Shown one piece after another: positions 15,769 to 25,230 of a DNA stretch of 64,000 nucleotides; the stretch's first letter is position 1, and every line of letters begins with the position of its first letter. Source of the stretch: Roseibium aggregatum (GTDB taxonomy: Bacteria; Pseudomonadota; Alphaproteobacteria; Rhizobiales; Stappiaceae); assembly GCF_017309185.1 (NCBI RefSeq), contig NZ_JAEKJZ010000001.1:620001-684000 (forward strand), written 5' to 3'. The notes below the pieces were generated by a model. It did no database searches. It worked only from the letters and a program-made list of their open reading frames with translations, and had not been told where the DNA came from. Both the position numbers and the translations under genes were made by a program.

Positions 15769-17381
15769 GAATGGGCCCGTTTGCGATCTTCAAGGATGAT
15801 GTCGGCACCCTTCAGGGCCAGCATCATGGTGGGGGCGTTGGTGTTGCCCGAGGTTATATTGGGAAAGGCCGAGGCGTCGACCACCCGCAGCCGGTCGATG
15901 CCGTGCACCTTCAGCCGGCTGTCCACCACGGCGGCCGCGCGGTCCTCGCCCATGCGGCAGGTGGAAACCGGATGGTAGACCGTACTGGCGCGCGCCCGGA
16001 AGTCCTCCAGCAGACCGTCGTCGTCCAGCTGGGGAAGGTGAGGGGCAATGGACTCTTCCACCAGGCCGCTGAGCGCCCTGCTTCGCATCAGCCTCTGGCA
16101 AAGACGTCCACCCGCGATCACCGACCGCCTGTCCGCTTCCGTGGCAAGCGAATTCGGCCTGATCCGGGGTGCGGAGGATGCGTCCGCGCTTTTTATGTCG
16201 ATCCGCCCCCGGCTTGTTGGCCGCGCCGGCTGCGCACTGATGATAAAGCCGTTGAACGGGTCGATGATGTGCCGGCTGCCGCGCCAGCGGCGCACGCGCC
16301 TGTAGCTGATCGGGTTGAAATAAAGCTGCTGGTCCGGCCGGTTCAGCGTCTCGTCCGAGCGCACGAAGCCGCCGCACTGGTTGACGGAGAGCGAAAGCGG
16401 TCCTTTGCGCGTTGCCGCATATTGCAGGGCGGCCAGCGCCTGACCGTAAAGAGGACGCAAAAGGGCGTTGAGCGTCGCTTCCCTGGCCCGGAACGTATAG
16501 GTCGCCGCGATATGGTCCTGCAGGTTGCCACCGACGTTTTCGTTTGCATGGACCACGGGAATGCCGAAGCCACTCAGAAGGTCTCCCGGTCCCACGCCGG
16601 AGACCTGCAGAAGCTGCGGCGAACCGATCGCGCCGGCCGACAGGATTACCTCGTGAAAGGCGTAGAAGACTTCCCCGCCGAGAAGCTCGATCCCGGTTGC
16701 CGTCGCGCCGTCGAACAGAATGCGCTTCACCTGCGCGCCGGTGCGCACGAAGAGGTTTTTCCGCGACCGGGCGGGCCGCAGGTAGGCGCGCGCGGAGGAG
16801 CAGCGCATGCCGTCTTGCGTGTTGATCGTGTAAATGCCGGCACCTTCCGGACAATCGCCGTTGAAGTCGTCCGACCAGGGCAGGCCGATTTCCCGGGCGG
16901 CCTCGTAAAAGTGCCGGTTGACCCTGTGAACCTGATTGGCGACGTTCTGCACATGGATCGGACCGTCGCCCTCTTTTCCGCCGGACACCGACACCTTGGT
17001 TTCAAGGCGCTCGAAAGTCTCCTTGACGCTCTGCCAGCCCCAGCCTTTTGCGCCACCGGTCTCCCAGTCCTCGAAATCTCCGGGTAGACCGCGGCAGTAG
17101 ATCATGGCGTTGATGGACCCGGATCCGCCAATGAGACGGCCCCGCGGCCATTCGATGCTACGCCCGCCAAGGCCCTCGTCCGGCTCGGTCGTGAATTGCC
17201 AGGTGCGCTGCGGATCGGAGTTCAGTTTGGCGTAGCCGAGCGGCAGCGACACCCAGGGGGAGGCGTCCGAACCGCCGGCCTCCAGAAGGAGGACGGTCGT
17301 CTCCGGATCCGCGCTCAGCCGCTCCGCCAGTACACATCCGGCGGAGCCGGCCCCAACGATGATGTAATCGACCTTGTCCAT
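15765..17381 (-). CDS. GMC-family FAD-dependent alcohol dehydrogenase (choline dehydrogenase-like)
   Basis: 538 residues. The N-terminus gives the FAD dinucleotide fold (YIIVGAGSAGCVLAERLS, LLLEAGG), GMC signature 1 around WPRGRLIGGSGSINAM, and signature 2 around SAGAIGSPQLLQVSGVGP. The C-terminal HPVSTCRMG carries the catalytic His, followed by DASAFPNITSGNTNAP. The expected reaction is oxidation of a primary alcohol or polyol to an aldehyde, with electrons going to a quinone or other acceptor. ATG 17381 is preferred over an upstream TTG at 17396. First gene of the three-gene operon, divergent from a LysR gene across about 185 bases. Confidence 0.88.
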   Translation of the reverse strand: MDKVDYIIVGAGSAGCVLAERLSADPETTVLLLEAGGSDASPWVSLPLGYAKLNSDPQRTWQFTTEPDEGLGGRSIEWPRGRLIGGSGSINAMIYCRGLPGDFEDWETGGAKGWGWQSVKETFERLETKVSVSGGKEGDGPIHVQNVANQVHRVNRHFYEAAREIGLPWSDDFNGDCPEGAGIYTINTQDGMRCSSARAYLRPARSRKNLFVRTGAQVKRILFDGATATGIELLGGEVFYAFHEVILSAGAIGSPQLLQVSGVGPGDLLSGFGIPVVHANENVGGNLQDHIAATYTFRAREATLNALLRPLYGQALAALQYAATRKGPLSLSVNQCGGFVRSDETLNRPDQQLYFNPISYRRVRRWRGSRHIIDPFNGFIISAQPARPTSRGRIDIKSADASSAPRIRPNSLATEADRRSVIAGGRLCQRLMRSRALSGLVEESIAPHLPQLDDDGLLEDFRARASTVYHPVSTCRMGEDRAAAVVDSRLKVHGIDRLRVVDASAFPNITSGNTNAPTMMLALKGADIILEDRKRAHS

Positions 17382-17566
17382 AAGATCCGGCGCCAAACTT
17401 GAAAGTGGTCCGTTCGTAGTGTCCCGGAGTTCGACAAAATCCTGAAACGAAAAAAATTTTGGTTTAACATCGAAAAAATTTGAAAGAGAGCGCTGATGCT
17501 CCGGACTTCATTCGTCCGGATGTCACAAAACATTCCGATCGGTACAAGCAGGAGCGGCCTCACAAC

Positions 17567-18454
17567 ATGACCTATCATCTGCCGCCTCTCCCCTGGCTGC
17601 GTGCGTTCGAGGCGGCGGCGCGTCTGGGCAATTTCACCCGCGCGGCGGAAGAGCTTCTGATCACGCCGGCGGCCGTCAGTTATCAGGTCCGTCAGCTTGA
17701 GCAACAATTGGGGTACCCGCTGTTCGACCGGGTTCACCGCGAACTGGTGCTGACGCGTCTGGGACAGACCTATCTGCCCTCGGTCGAAAAGGCGTTCTCG
17801 GACCTTTCGATCGCCACCGTCTCCGTGTTCGGCGAGCGTGACCGCCAACCGGTTCGCTTCCGCTGTCTCAACAGTTTTGGACATTTGTGGATGATCCCCC
17901 GGATCGCGGCCTTTCAGGAGGCGCATCCGGGCATCGATCTCCAGATGATCTCCGCCTCCTGGGCGGAGACCCTCAACCCGGATCTGTTCGACATCGACAT
18001 TCGCTTCGGAGACGGAAGCTGGACGGACGGTGCGGTCACATTCCTGCTGAACGACCCCATCGTGCCGGTCTGTCATCCGGACCTTGCTCTGCCCGGTGCA
18101 AGGAAAGACATCGAAGCCCTCGCACTTGCGCCCCGTCTCGACATCATGGGCGTGGTCGATACCTGGGAAAGTTTCTTCCGCGCCTTCGGCCATGCGGTGC
18201 CTGCCCGCAATGGACTGCAGGTGGACCAATCTGTCACCGCGCTAGAACTGGCGGCTCTCGGCCACGGCCATGCGCTCGTGCTGGAGACCCTGGCACGCCC
18301 TTTCCTGGAGGCCGGCCGCCTGATCCTGTCCTCGGACAGGAAGCTCAAGAGCCGGCACAGCTATTACCTTGTGACGGCACGACCGCGCCCGGAAATCGGT
18401 CCGGATGCCCGGACCTTCTGCAACTGGATGATCCGGGAATTGGGCGGGGCGTGA
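17567..18454 (+). CDS. LysR-family regulator (GcvA-like) of the divergent GMC operon
   Basis: 295 residues. The N-terminus, with LPPLPWLRAFEAAARLGNF and TPAAVSYQVRQLEQQLG, is typical of the GcvA branch, and a substrate-binding-like domain follows. ATG 17567 was chosen because homology starts there and AGGAG lies 12 bases ahead; the frame is open from 17480. The shared upstream region contains two copies of GAAAAAATTT-like sequence near 17447 and 17472 that could be operator half-sites. The position suggests control of the GMC/aldehyde dehydrogenase/enolase-superfamily operon. The effector is probably a pathway intermediate. Confidence 0.85.
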   Translation: MTYHLPPLPWLRAFEAAARLGNFTRAAEELLITPAAVSYQVRQLEQQLGYPLFDRVHRELVLTRLGQTYLPSVEKAFSDLSIATVSVFGERDRQPVRFRCLNSFGHLWMIPRIAAFQEAHPGIDLQMISASWAETLNPDLFDIDIRFGDGSWTDGAVTFLLNDPIVPVCHPDLALPGARKDIEALALAPRLDIMGVVDTWESFFRAFGHAVPARNGLQVDQSVTALELAALGHGHALVLETLARPFLEAGRLILSSDRKLKSRHSYYLVTARPRPEIGPDARTFCNWMIRELGGA

Positions 18455-18464
18455 TCCTTGACCG

Positions 18465-20861
18465 TCAATCCAGGGAAAACGTGTATTCGAACAGCTGTTC
18501 GATCGGATCCAGCGGTTTCGGGTCCTTGTAGCGGTTCAGGTCGAGCAGGCCGGCCTGGATAGCGTCCTGGGCGTTGAGCGCTGCCTGGACCGTGTCGTAG
18601 GTGGACCAGAATGCCGGGTCGGTCCGGCGCAGGCCGAAGGCCTCGATGACCTTCAGATAATCTCGCTGGCTCCGGATCGCGCGCACGGCCTGAACGAAGT
18701 CCGGCACGTCTTCCGCCTTTACCCTGAAGACAAAATTCGGGTAGCTGCTGAACTGGCCGGGAACGACTGTCAGGCTGTCCTTTTCCGGTTCCCGGCGGAG
18801 GTCTTCGTTGAAGATGAAGGCAACATTGGCATGCGCCATGTCGTGGGCCAGCGTGAACACTTCCTCCTGTCCCTCGGACCCGGCCAGAAGCACGGAGATG
18901 TCAGGCATGAACCTCGCGAAGGGCGCCGGTTTTTCAGTCAGCGGGCGCAGCTGTCCGGCGATGCTGTCCGGCGCGGCGCAGGCTTCCCCCGCGCAGCGGT
19001 TGATCGGATCGTGGACGGGCCAGAGGCGCTGTTCGAGCGTCAACAGCCCGGTCAGAAATTCCGGTTTCGGAAAAGCGGTACGGAAGTCTATGCCTGACGG
19101 CGAACGCGTGTCGAGCGCGCTTTCCTTCCAGCGGTCGAGAAGTGTGACCAGCGGTCCCCGGTACCATTCGTCATGCATCGGTTCGCGGATCTGGGGCGGC
19201 ATGAAGGACAGGAACATCCTCTCGCCCTCCCGCCGCAGACTGTCCATGTAGAGCCTGGTGGCCAATTGGTGTTCCACATTGCCGAAAACGTCGAAACCGG
19301 CCACCAGATTGTAGTAGATGCGCTCGAATTGCGGGAAATCGATCACCCAGGCCGTTTCAGGAACCGAACCGACGAACCCGCTGACGACGGACGCGGAGGA
19401 AAAGTTCCGGTAGATCGTCAGACGCGCGCCGGTGTTCGTACCGTCGCCGTCCCAGATGTCGTCATAATCCGGTCCGCCCTGCTCCTTGCTTTTGCGCGCG
19501 TACCTGTCCCTCCGGAGGGCCTGATACCTGACCGGACCGTTGAGCAGGAAATTCTTGAGGCGGTCCTGGAGACTGGCGTCCGTGTCGGCGACCGGGAGTT
19601 CCAGGATCGGGATCGCCCGTTTCAGATAATCCGGGTCGGTGACGGAGAGATCCGCATCCGGGTCCAGAAACGAGACCCAGAACCGGTCCTCGATCACATT
19701 GACCGCGACCTGCCCGTAGCAGACCGGCCCCCGGATGAAGGAGCGAACGAAAAAGAGCGCGTCGTCCAGCAGGAACCGGTAGCGGCTGCGCGCGGGAATG
19801 GCGGCGAAGGTCGACAGCGGGTTGCCGCCCGCCTCCACGGAATAGGGCGGTAGCGCGTCGAGGCTCCATTCATCGCCAAGAAAAAGCGCATGGTAGCGCT
19901 CGAGCCGCTTGGGACCGATGGAGTAGACCATATGCTCCTTGTGCAGGATCGTGCCGTCGACCGGGACAAGGCGGTAGTGGAACGGGCCGCCCGGATCGTC
20001 GAAGGGCCGCCGCGACGGGATCTCGTCCGGGGCCTGTCCCGGCCCTGTCCGGGAGCGGATAAGCCGGAAAAACCTGTCCGGGCTGTCTTCCTCCAGATGA
20101 AGATGCGCCAGAAAGAGGTGTTCGTAGATATAGCGGGCGACAAGCTCCTTTCGGAGGCCCTCCGCGTTGAGGAAGGCTTCGATCTCCCGCATCTGAACGG
20201 CGACTGCGTCCGGCAGCTCCTTTTGAGGCCCGGGTGCGGGGGAGCCGTCTTTCGCCCAGGTGAGAAGCCGGCGGTAGTCCTCTTCCGGCAGGGGGGCAGT
20301 GGCAAAGGGCATGCCGCCGGTGGGGTGCTCTTCCACATAGCTGTCGACGTCAGACGGCTCGGTGCAGACATTCTTGCGCAGGGGTGAGATGTTCAGGTCG
20401 TCTGGCAGGGCAGCCCCCAGATCGAATGGGGTTTTGCGGCCCAGTCGCAGCAACTGCTCGATGATGGACGGTCCGGAGACGCTTCCGGTCTCGTTCCCTG
20501 TCACGGAGAAAAAGCCCTTCCGCCGCCAAGCCGGCACCGTTTTGGCGTCGATACCAAGCCGTGTCATCGGTGCGTCCTCGAGACGGGAGGATTCGTAGAC
20601 CTTCTGCTTGCTCGCGCCGCGCAGCCAGCCGTCCGGCGACGACAGTTTGAGCTGGCAGGGAGCATCATAGCAGCCGTGGCAGACGACGCAGCGCTTGTTC
20701 AGCACGTCCTGTATGCCGGACAGAGGCTTCGGAGACGGTTCGGCCGCCAGGCTCCAGACAGGGGCTGCAACGCCGCCAGACAGACCAAGCAGACACAGAA
20801 AGGCAAAACGGCGGACGGTCAGGTAATAGAGCCTGGTTCCAGAGCGTGAGACTGAAGCCAT
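18465..20861 (-). CDS. cti: Periplasmic fatty acid cis/trans isomerase
   Basis: 798 residues. A signal peptide (hydrophobic FAFLCLLGLSGGVAAPVWSL ending AAEP) exports it to the periplasm. The mature N-terminus carries the c-type haem motif CVVCHGCYDAPCQ that is diagnostic of Cti. Later blocks such as GGMPFATAPLPEEDY and the C-terminal LAHDMAHANVAFIFNED also fit the family. Cti converts cis-unsaturated acyl chains of membrane phospholipids to trans without moving the double bond, stiffening the membrane against solvents or heat. The gene is convergent with the LysR gene and lies nine bases after a small membrane-protein gene, probably in one transcript. The family is best known from Pseudomonas and Vibrio. 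Confidence 0.9.
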   Translation of the reverse strand: MASVSRSGTRLYYLTVRRFAFLCLLGLSGGVAAPVWSLAAEPSPKPLSGIQDVLNKRCVVCHGCYDAPCQLKLSSPDGWLRGASKQKVYESSRLEDAPMTRLGIDAKTVPAWRRKGFFSVTGNETGSVSGPSIIEQLLRLGRKTPFDLGAALPDDLNISPLRKNVCTEPSDVDSYVEEHPTGGMPFATAPLPEEDYRRLLTWAKDGSPAPGPQKELPDAVAVQMREIEAFLNAEGLRKELVARYIYEHLFLAHLHLEEDSPDRFFRLIRSRTGPGQAPDEIPSRRPFDDPGGPFHYRLVPVDGTILHKEHMVYSIGPKRLERYHALFLGDEWSLDALPPYSVEAGGNPLSTFAAIPARSRYRFLLDDALFFVRSFIRGPVCYGQVAVNVIEDRFWVSFLDPDADLSVTDPDYLKRAIPILELPVADTDASLQDRLKNFLLNGPVRYQALRRDRYARKSKEQGGPDYDDIWDGDGTNTGARLTIYRNFSSASVVSGFVGSVPETAWVIDFPQFERIYYNLVAGFDVFGNVEHQLATRLYMDSLRREGERMFLSFMPPQIREPMHDEWYRGPLVTLLDRWKESALDTRSPSGIDFRTAFPKPEFLTGLLTLEQRLWPVHDPINRCAGEACAAPDSIAGQLRPLTEKPAPFARFMPDISVLLAGSEGQEEVFTLAHDMAHANVAFIFNEDLRREPEKDSLTVVPGQFSSYPNFVFRVKAEDVPDFVQAVRAIRSQRDYLKVIEAFGLRRTDPAFWSTYDTVQAALNAQDAIQAGLLDLNRYKDPKPLDPIEQLFEYTFSLD

Positions 20862-20870
20862 TGGAAGAGA

Positions 20871-21125
20871 TTATCCTTCGCTCTCGTCCGTCTCAGCCGC
20901 AGTCTTGCGGGACGGATGATCCGGTCCCTTATAGGCATAAAGATACGCCCATGCAGCATAGACCGTAATGGCGCCGACAATGAAGGCCCACGTCGTTTCG
21001 CCGGAGGCATATTCCATGCCGGTCCACCCCGCGCAAAAGATGACAAGAACGATCCTGCGCCAGACAGGGTCGAGCCAGGGGTGCTCTGCGGCACCGAACA
21101 CAGATTTGCCTTCGTTTTGCGTCAT
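20871..21125 (-). CDS. Small membrane protein, DUF3329-like
   Basis: 84 residues with two membrane segments (around 24-42 and 46-66). The pattern HPWLDPVWRRIVLVIFCAGW, then METASGE-like residues and a second helix ending AYLYAY, resembles DUF3329 proteins. It sits directly upstream of cti on the same strand with a nine-base gap, so joint expression is likely. Any role in membrane-lipid adaptation is only inferred from that neighbour. Divergent from the FAD oxidase genes. Confidence 0.6.
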   Translation of the reverse strand: MTQNEGKSVFGAAEHPWLDPVWRRIVLVIFCAGWTGMEYASGETTWAFIVGAITVYAAWAYLYAYKGPDHPSRKTAAETDESEG

Positions 21126-21302
21126 TTGAACGGGCCTGAAGCGTTTGAGTTGCCGTTAGGGGAGTCTCAAGAGTTTGCAAAATCAAACAAATTTAGCATT
21201 TTTAAGATCCGAATTCATCTTGAAACCGGGTGCTGAAAAAGGGAAGGTGGCCTCCCGTTCAATACCCGTAATTGGACCCGACAGAGGAAACGGCGAAGGG
21301 AC

Positions 21303-22628
21303 ATGCTGACAGAGCTCGACCTCCTGACGGCGAACGATACGCCAGGTCTGCACGCGCCTTCCTTTTATGCGGAAACCGCGAACTGGCAGACATGCCACCC
21401 GGCTCTTGAAGGCGAAAGAAGCTGCACCGTCTGTGTCGTCGGCGCCGGCTTTACAGGTCTTTCGGCCGCGCTTCATCTGGCCGAACGCGGCATTGATGTG
21501 GTACTGCTGGAGGCGAACCGTATCGGTTGGGGTGCCTCGGGACGCAATGGCGGACAGGTCGGCTCAGGTCAGCGGGTCGAGCAGACGGTTCTGGAGCAGC
21601 GCCACGGACTGGCCCACGCCAAACTCCTTTGGCAACTTGCCGAAGACTCCAAGAACCTGGTGAAAGACCTGATCGCGCGGCATCGGATTGCCTGCGATTA
21701 CACACCGGGCATTCTTCACGCCGACCACCGCAAGAGCTTCGTCGAGGACAGCCGCGACTATGTCGAGCACCTGCGTCTCGTCTACGGTTACGAGGACATC
21801 CGCTTCATAAGCGGCGATGAAATCGGCGATCAGGTCCGTAGTCCGCGCTATTTCGGTGGATCTCTGGACATGGGAGCGGGCCATCTGCACCCGCTCAATT
21901 TCGCCCTGGGGATCGGAAAGGCCGCCGCCGAGGCCGGAGCGGCGATCTTCGAGGAGACCAAGGTCACGGGCTTCGACAATCCGGGGCAGGGGCGGATCAC
22001 GGTCAAGACAGAACATGGAACGGTGCGCGCGGATCATCTGATCCTGGCCTGCAACGGGTACCTCGGCCGACTCGACAAGACCACCGCCGCCCACGTCATG
22101 CCGATCAACAACTTCATCGTCGCGACCGAACCCTTTTCCGAAGACGAGGCGAAGAAGATCATCCGCGACAATGTCGCGGTTGCCGACAGCAAGTTCGTGA
22201 TCAATTACTTCCGGCTCTCCGCTGACCGCCGTCTTCTGTTCGGCGGCGGCGAGAATTACGGCTATGCCTTCCCGGAAGACATAAAATCCTTCGTGCGCAA
22301 ACCGATGCTGGAAATCTTTCCGCAGCTCGAAGAGGCCGCTATCGATTACGGCTGGGGCGGAACGCTGGCGATCACGGCCAAACGCATGCCTTATTTCGCA
22401 AGGCCGGCTCCCAACGTTCTGACAGCGACCGGCTATTCCGGGCACGGGGTCGCCATGGGCACGCTGGGCGGACAGATCCTCGCCGAAGCGGTCGCGGGGA
22501 TAACGGGCCGGTTCGATGTCTTCGCGAAACTGGACATTCCCGCATTTCCGGGCGGAGACCGGTTCCGCTCACCGCTACTCGCTCTTGCCATGACCTGGTT
22601 TTCCCTGCGCGACAGGCTTGGGATCTGA
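21303..22628 (+). CDS. FAD-dependent amine oxidase of the DAO family (gamma-glutamylputrescine oxidase-like)
   Basis: 441 residues. The Rossmann FAD motif is VVGAGFTGLSAALHLAERG with LLEANRIGWGASGRNGGQ, the DAO-family flavin fingerprint typical of PuuB-type oxidases. Later blocks are GGSLDMGAGHLHPLNFA, NYFRLSADRRLLFGGG, and the C-terminal ATGYSGHGVAMG that closes the FAD site. Family members oxidise secondary amines or N-substituted amino acids. PuuB acts on gamma-glutamylputrescine in polyamine breakdown, but no other puu gene is nearby. It is followed after one base by a paralogue in the same operon. A GAAGGGA site precedes the ATG. Confidence 0.82.
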   Translation: MLTELDLLTANDTPGLHAPSFYAETANWQTCHPALEGERSCTVCVVGAGFTGLSAALHLAERGIDVVLLEANRIGWGASGRNGGQVGSGQRVEQTVLEQRHGLAHAKLLWQLAEDSKNLVKDLIARHRIACDYTPGILHADHRKSFVEDSRDYVEHLRLVYGYEDIRFISGDEIGDQVRSPRYFGGSLDMGAGHLHPLNFALGIGKAAAEAGAAIFEETKVTGFDNPGQGRITVKTEHGTVRADHLILACNGYLGRLDKTTAAHVMPINNFIVATEPFSEDEAKKIIRDNVAVADSKFVINYFRLSADRRLLFGGGENYGYAFPEDIKSFVRKPMLEIFPQLEEAAIDYGWGGTLAITAKRMPYFARPAPNVLTATGYSGHGVAMGTLGGQILAEAVAGITGRFDVFAKLDIPAFPGGDRFRSPLLALAMTWFSLRDRLGI

Positions 22629-22629
22629 G

Positions 22630-23949
22630 ATGTTGCAGAAGCCGGAACCGCTGCGGACGATCGGAAGCTACTGGGAAGCGAGCGTCCCGGTTGTGAAGCA
22701 GGACCGGCAACTGATCGGCAATGCCCTTTTCGACGTCGCCGTGATCGGCGCCGGCTTTGCCGGGTTGAGCGCGGCCTTGAAGCTTGCCCAGGCCGGCGTG
22801 TCCGTCTGCGTTCTGGAAAGCGAGCACGTCGGTTACGGCGCCTCCGGTCGCAACGGCGGATTTTGCTGTCTGGGAGGAACCAAGCTCGACGAACGCCAGC
22901 TCATCCGGAAATTCGGCCTGGAAGAAGCCCGGCGCTTTGTCGCCTATCAGGTGGCGGGCATCAATCTGGTCCGGCATCGTCTTGAAACCTGGGGCGTTGA
23001 CGCCGACTGCCATTCAAACGGCGAAATCTATCTCGCGCACCGTCCGAAGGACCTGAGCGACCTGAAGGCCCACGCGGCATTCCTGAAAGAGAGTTTCGGC
23101 ATCAGGGCCGGCATCCTGAACAAGGACGAGCTTGAGAGCCAGGGCTATGGCGGTCCCGATTTCCACGGCGGTCTGCACATGCCGTACGGCTTCGCGCTCA
23201 ACCCGATGAAATACGTCCTGGCGCTTGCCGCGAAGGTGCGTGCGGCCGGTGGCAAGATATTCGGCAAGTCGGCGGTGTCTGCCGTCAGCCGGGATGGCGA
23301 TCGTTGGCGCATGGAGACCGAACATGGCTTCGTGCGTGCGAAGACCGTGATTCTGGCGGGAAACGGCTATGCCAGAGAAGATGCGCCGAAATGGCTTCAT
23401 GGCCGTACCTTGCCGGTGATGTCTTCGGTCCAGGTCACCCGTCCTCTGAGCGACGCGGAACTGAGTGCCCAGGGCTGGACCTCGGAGACGATGGCGGCGG
23501 ACACCCGCATTCTCCTTCACTATTTTCGCCTGTTGCCGGACAGGAGGTTCCTGTTCGGCACGCGCGGCGGCATCTTCGAAAACGCCGCATCGCTCAGCGC
23601 CATGCACAATCGTGCCCGCGCCGACTTCAAAGCCATGTTCCCGGCCTGGGCCGGCGTCGAGACGGAGTACAGCTGGTACGGCCATGTCTGTCTCTCGCGA
23701 AACCTGCTGCCATTTGTCGGTCCGGTGCCGAAAATGGAAGGAGTTTACGCGGCCATGGGGTGGCACGGCAGCGGCGTCGCCATGGCGTCGATCTCCGGAG
23801 AGAAACTGGCCGGTCTGATCCTGGGCAACCTGCGCCCGGAGGATCTTCCGCTCCCGCTCCAAAAACCCTTCGCCAGGTTCCCTGTTGCCGCGTTCCGCAA
23901 ACTCTACCTGCAAGGCGCCTACTGGTATTACGGCTACAAGGACCGGTAG
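22630..23949 (+). CDS. FAD-dependent amine oxidase, tandem paralogue
   Basis: 439 residues, same fold as the preceding protein: VIGAGFAGLSAALKLAQAG, LESEHVGYGASGRNGG, HYFRLLPDRRFLFGTRGG and WHGSGVAMASISGEK. The start is ATG 22630, one base after the upstream stop; an in-frame non-ATG codon at 22618 is less likely. The two proteins share the whole domain plan but differ in much of the substrate-binding half, for example GFCCLGG against GQVGSGQ after the flavin motif. They may therefore act on different amines of one pathway, or as a heteromer. Neither is assignable to one substrate from sequence. Confidence 0.8.
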   Translation: MLQKPEPLRTIGSYWEASVPVVKQDRQLIGNALFDVAVIGAGFAGLSAALKLAQAGVSVCVLESEHVGYGASGRNGGFCCLGGTKLDERQLIRKFGLEEARRFVAYQVAGINLVRHRLETWGVDADCHSNGEIYLAHRPKDLSDLKAHAAFLKESFGIRAGILNKDELESQGYGGPDFHGGLHMPYGFALNPMKYVLALAAKVRAAGGKIFGKSAVSAVSRDGDRWRMETEHGFVRAKTVILAGNGYAREDAPKWLHGRTLPVMSSVQVTRPLSDAELSAQGWTSETMAADTRILLHYFRLLPDRRFLFGTRGGIFENAASLSAMHNRARADFKAMFPAWAGVETEYSWYGHVCLSRNLLPFVGPVPKMEGVYAAMGWHGSGVAMASISGEKLAGLILGNLRPEDLPLPLQKPFARFPVAAFRKLYLQGAYWYYGYKDR

Positions 23950-24003
23950 GGAGAAGGCCGAGGGGACTTAAATGGCGCAGCCCAGCGGGCGTTGCCGTGG
24001 CGG

Positions 24004-24399
24004 CTATTTCACCTTGATGATGTATCGTTCGACCAGAAAGCTGATCCTGCCGCTTCCCGCATATTTTTCCATCTTGTAGCCGATCTTGAAGACGTCCTCG
24101 CCGCGAAATCCGGACTTGGGCTTGAAGATGACGACGGTTCCCTTCACCCGTTGGCCGGCGCATTTTCCGGCTTTTTCGTTCAGCTTGAAAGATCCCTGCT
24201 TGAAGGAAACGCTGCCGTGCTTGGGCGCCTGCGTCACGCGGAACTGGGGAAGAGCCCCTCCGGAACAGGTGTGCCGGTTGTAGTTCGCATGAATACCGAC
24301 CGTAGATGCCCGATTGGCCGAGACAGTGCGGCGCGTCGTGTCGGCGTGAGCAATCGCGGACATCAGAACCAGAATGAAAAAACTCAGAAAAAGACGCAT
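24004..24399 (-). CDS. Small secreted protein of unknown function
   Basis: 131 residues: a signal peptide (LFLSFFILVLMSAIAHA) and a mature domain of about 110 residues with two cysteines that may form one disulfide (HTCSGG and GKCAGQ). The motif APKHGSVSF and later PKSGFRGEDVFKIGYK look like one strand-rich, Ig-like or Big-type module common in secreted alphaproteobacterial proteins. I do not recognise a function. Convergent with the FAD oxidase operon; the 140 bases on its other side are A/T-rich and could hold its promoter. Confidence 0.65.
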   Translation of the reverse strand: MRLFLSFFILVLMSAIAHADTTRRTVSANRASTVGIHANYNRHTCSGGALPQFRVTQAPKHGSVSFKQGSFKLNEKAGKCAGQRVKGTVVIFKPKSGFRGEDVFKIGYKMEKYAGSGRISFLVERYIIKVK

Positions 24400-24542
24400 T
24401 TGATCCCACCTTCAATCGAAACCGATTAAGCAATAAATACAATTTACGATTTTATTAACATCAACTTTGGTTGCATTTCAAGCCTGTGCAATCATTGACA
24501 TTCTTCTGGATGAGCGGCTTGCGTGCAGAATGAAGAAGCCTT

Positions 24543-25229
24543 TCAGTTGCGGCGCCTGACGACCGCCACATTCACCTCGCTCCAGATTTCGAAGCCGAGT
24601 TTCCGGTAGAGGGCGATCGCGCCGTGGTTGCCCGCATAGGCGTGCAGGAAAGGCGTGTCGCCCCGCGCGCGGATTTGCGCGGCAACGTAGGTTGACAGCA
24701 ATGTGGCGAGGCGGCGGCCGCGATACTCCGGATGGGTGCAGATGCCGCTGATCTCGGTGTAACCGTCGAGGTTCAGCCGCGTGCCGGCCATGGCCGCCAG
24801 ACGCCCCTCAAGCCGGACGCCCCAAAAGCCGCCGAGTTCCGGTGTCCGCGACGTGAAAGGACCGGGCTTTGTCAGCTCCGCCAGTGCGGTCATCTCGCCA
24901 ATGTCGTCTTCCCTGAGCGCCACGATGTCCGCATGGGTGTCCGGAGCGGGGGACGGCGCCTGTTCGGTCATGAGAACGCCAAGTCGGGTCGTCTCGGCGT
25001 CCAGAGAGTCCGGCAGAGCGATATCCCCGGCCTGCAGCAGATAGACACGATCTTCTCCCCCACCGATCAACCCGGCCAAAGCCGCAAGCGCTTCCGGTGA
25101 ATTGTCCTTGGCGGCGGCAAACGGCGAAATCGACGGATCGAACCGCCGGGCGAGAGACCCTCCCAGAGCAAATGCATCCTGCCGTGTCGTCAAGGCCGAC
25201 CAGACAGCCCGTTTGAGGCCTTCCGTCAT
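24543..25229 (-). CDS. GNAT-family N-acetyltransferase (FR47-like)
   Basis: 228 residues. The C-terminal GNAT core shows EISGICTHPEYRGRRLATLL (strand 4 plus the acetyl-CoA pyrophosphate loop R-G-R-R-L-A), HAYAGNHGAIALYRKLGF and a final strand. The N-terminal 100 residues are a less conserved domain. ATG 25229 lies one base after the MarR stop, with its ribosome-binding site inside the MarR gene. The frame continues upstream for 57 codons but overlaps MarR out of frame. Co-transcription with the MarR regulator suggests it is regulated by that protein. The substrate is unknown; metabolite or drug acetylation are both possible. Confidence 0.82.
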   Translation of the reverse strand: MTEGLKRAVWSALTTRQDAFALGGSLARRFDPSISPFAAAKDNSPEALAALAGLIGGGEDRVYLLQAGDIALPDSLDAETTRLGVLMTEQAPSPAPDTHADIVALREDDIGEMTALAELTKPGPFTSRTPELGGFWGVRLEGRLAAMAGTRLNLDGYTEISGICTHPEYRGRRLATLLSTYVAAQIRARGDTPFLHAYAGNHGAIALYRKLGFEIWSEVNVAVVRRRN

Positions 25230-25230
25230 T

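Noticed and set aside
14443..17087. Plus-strand ORFs of 511 and 438 residues
   Set aside because: Antisense of the aldehyde dehydrogenase and GMC genes; no recognisable motif.
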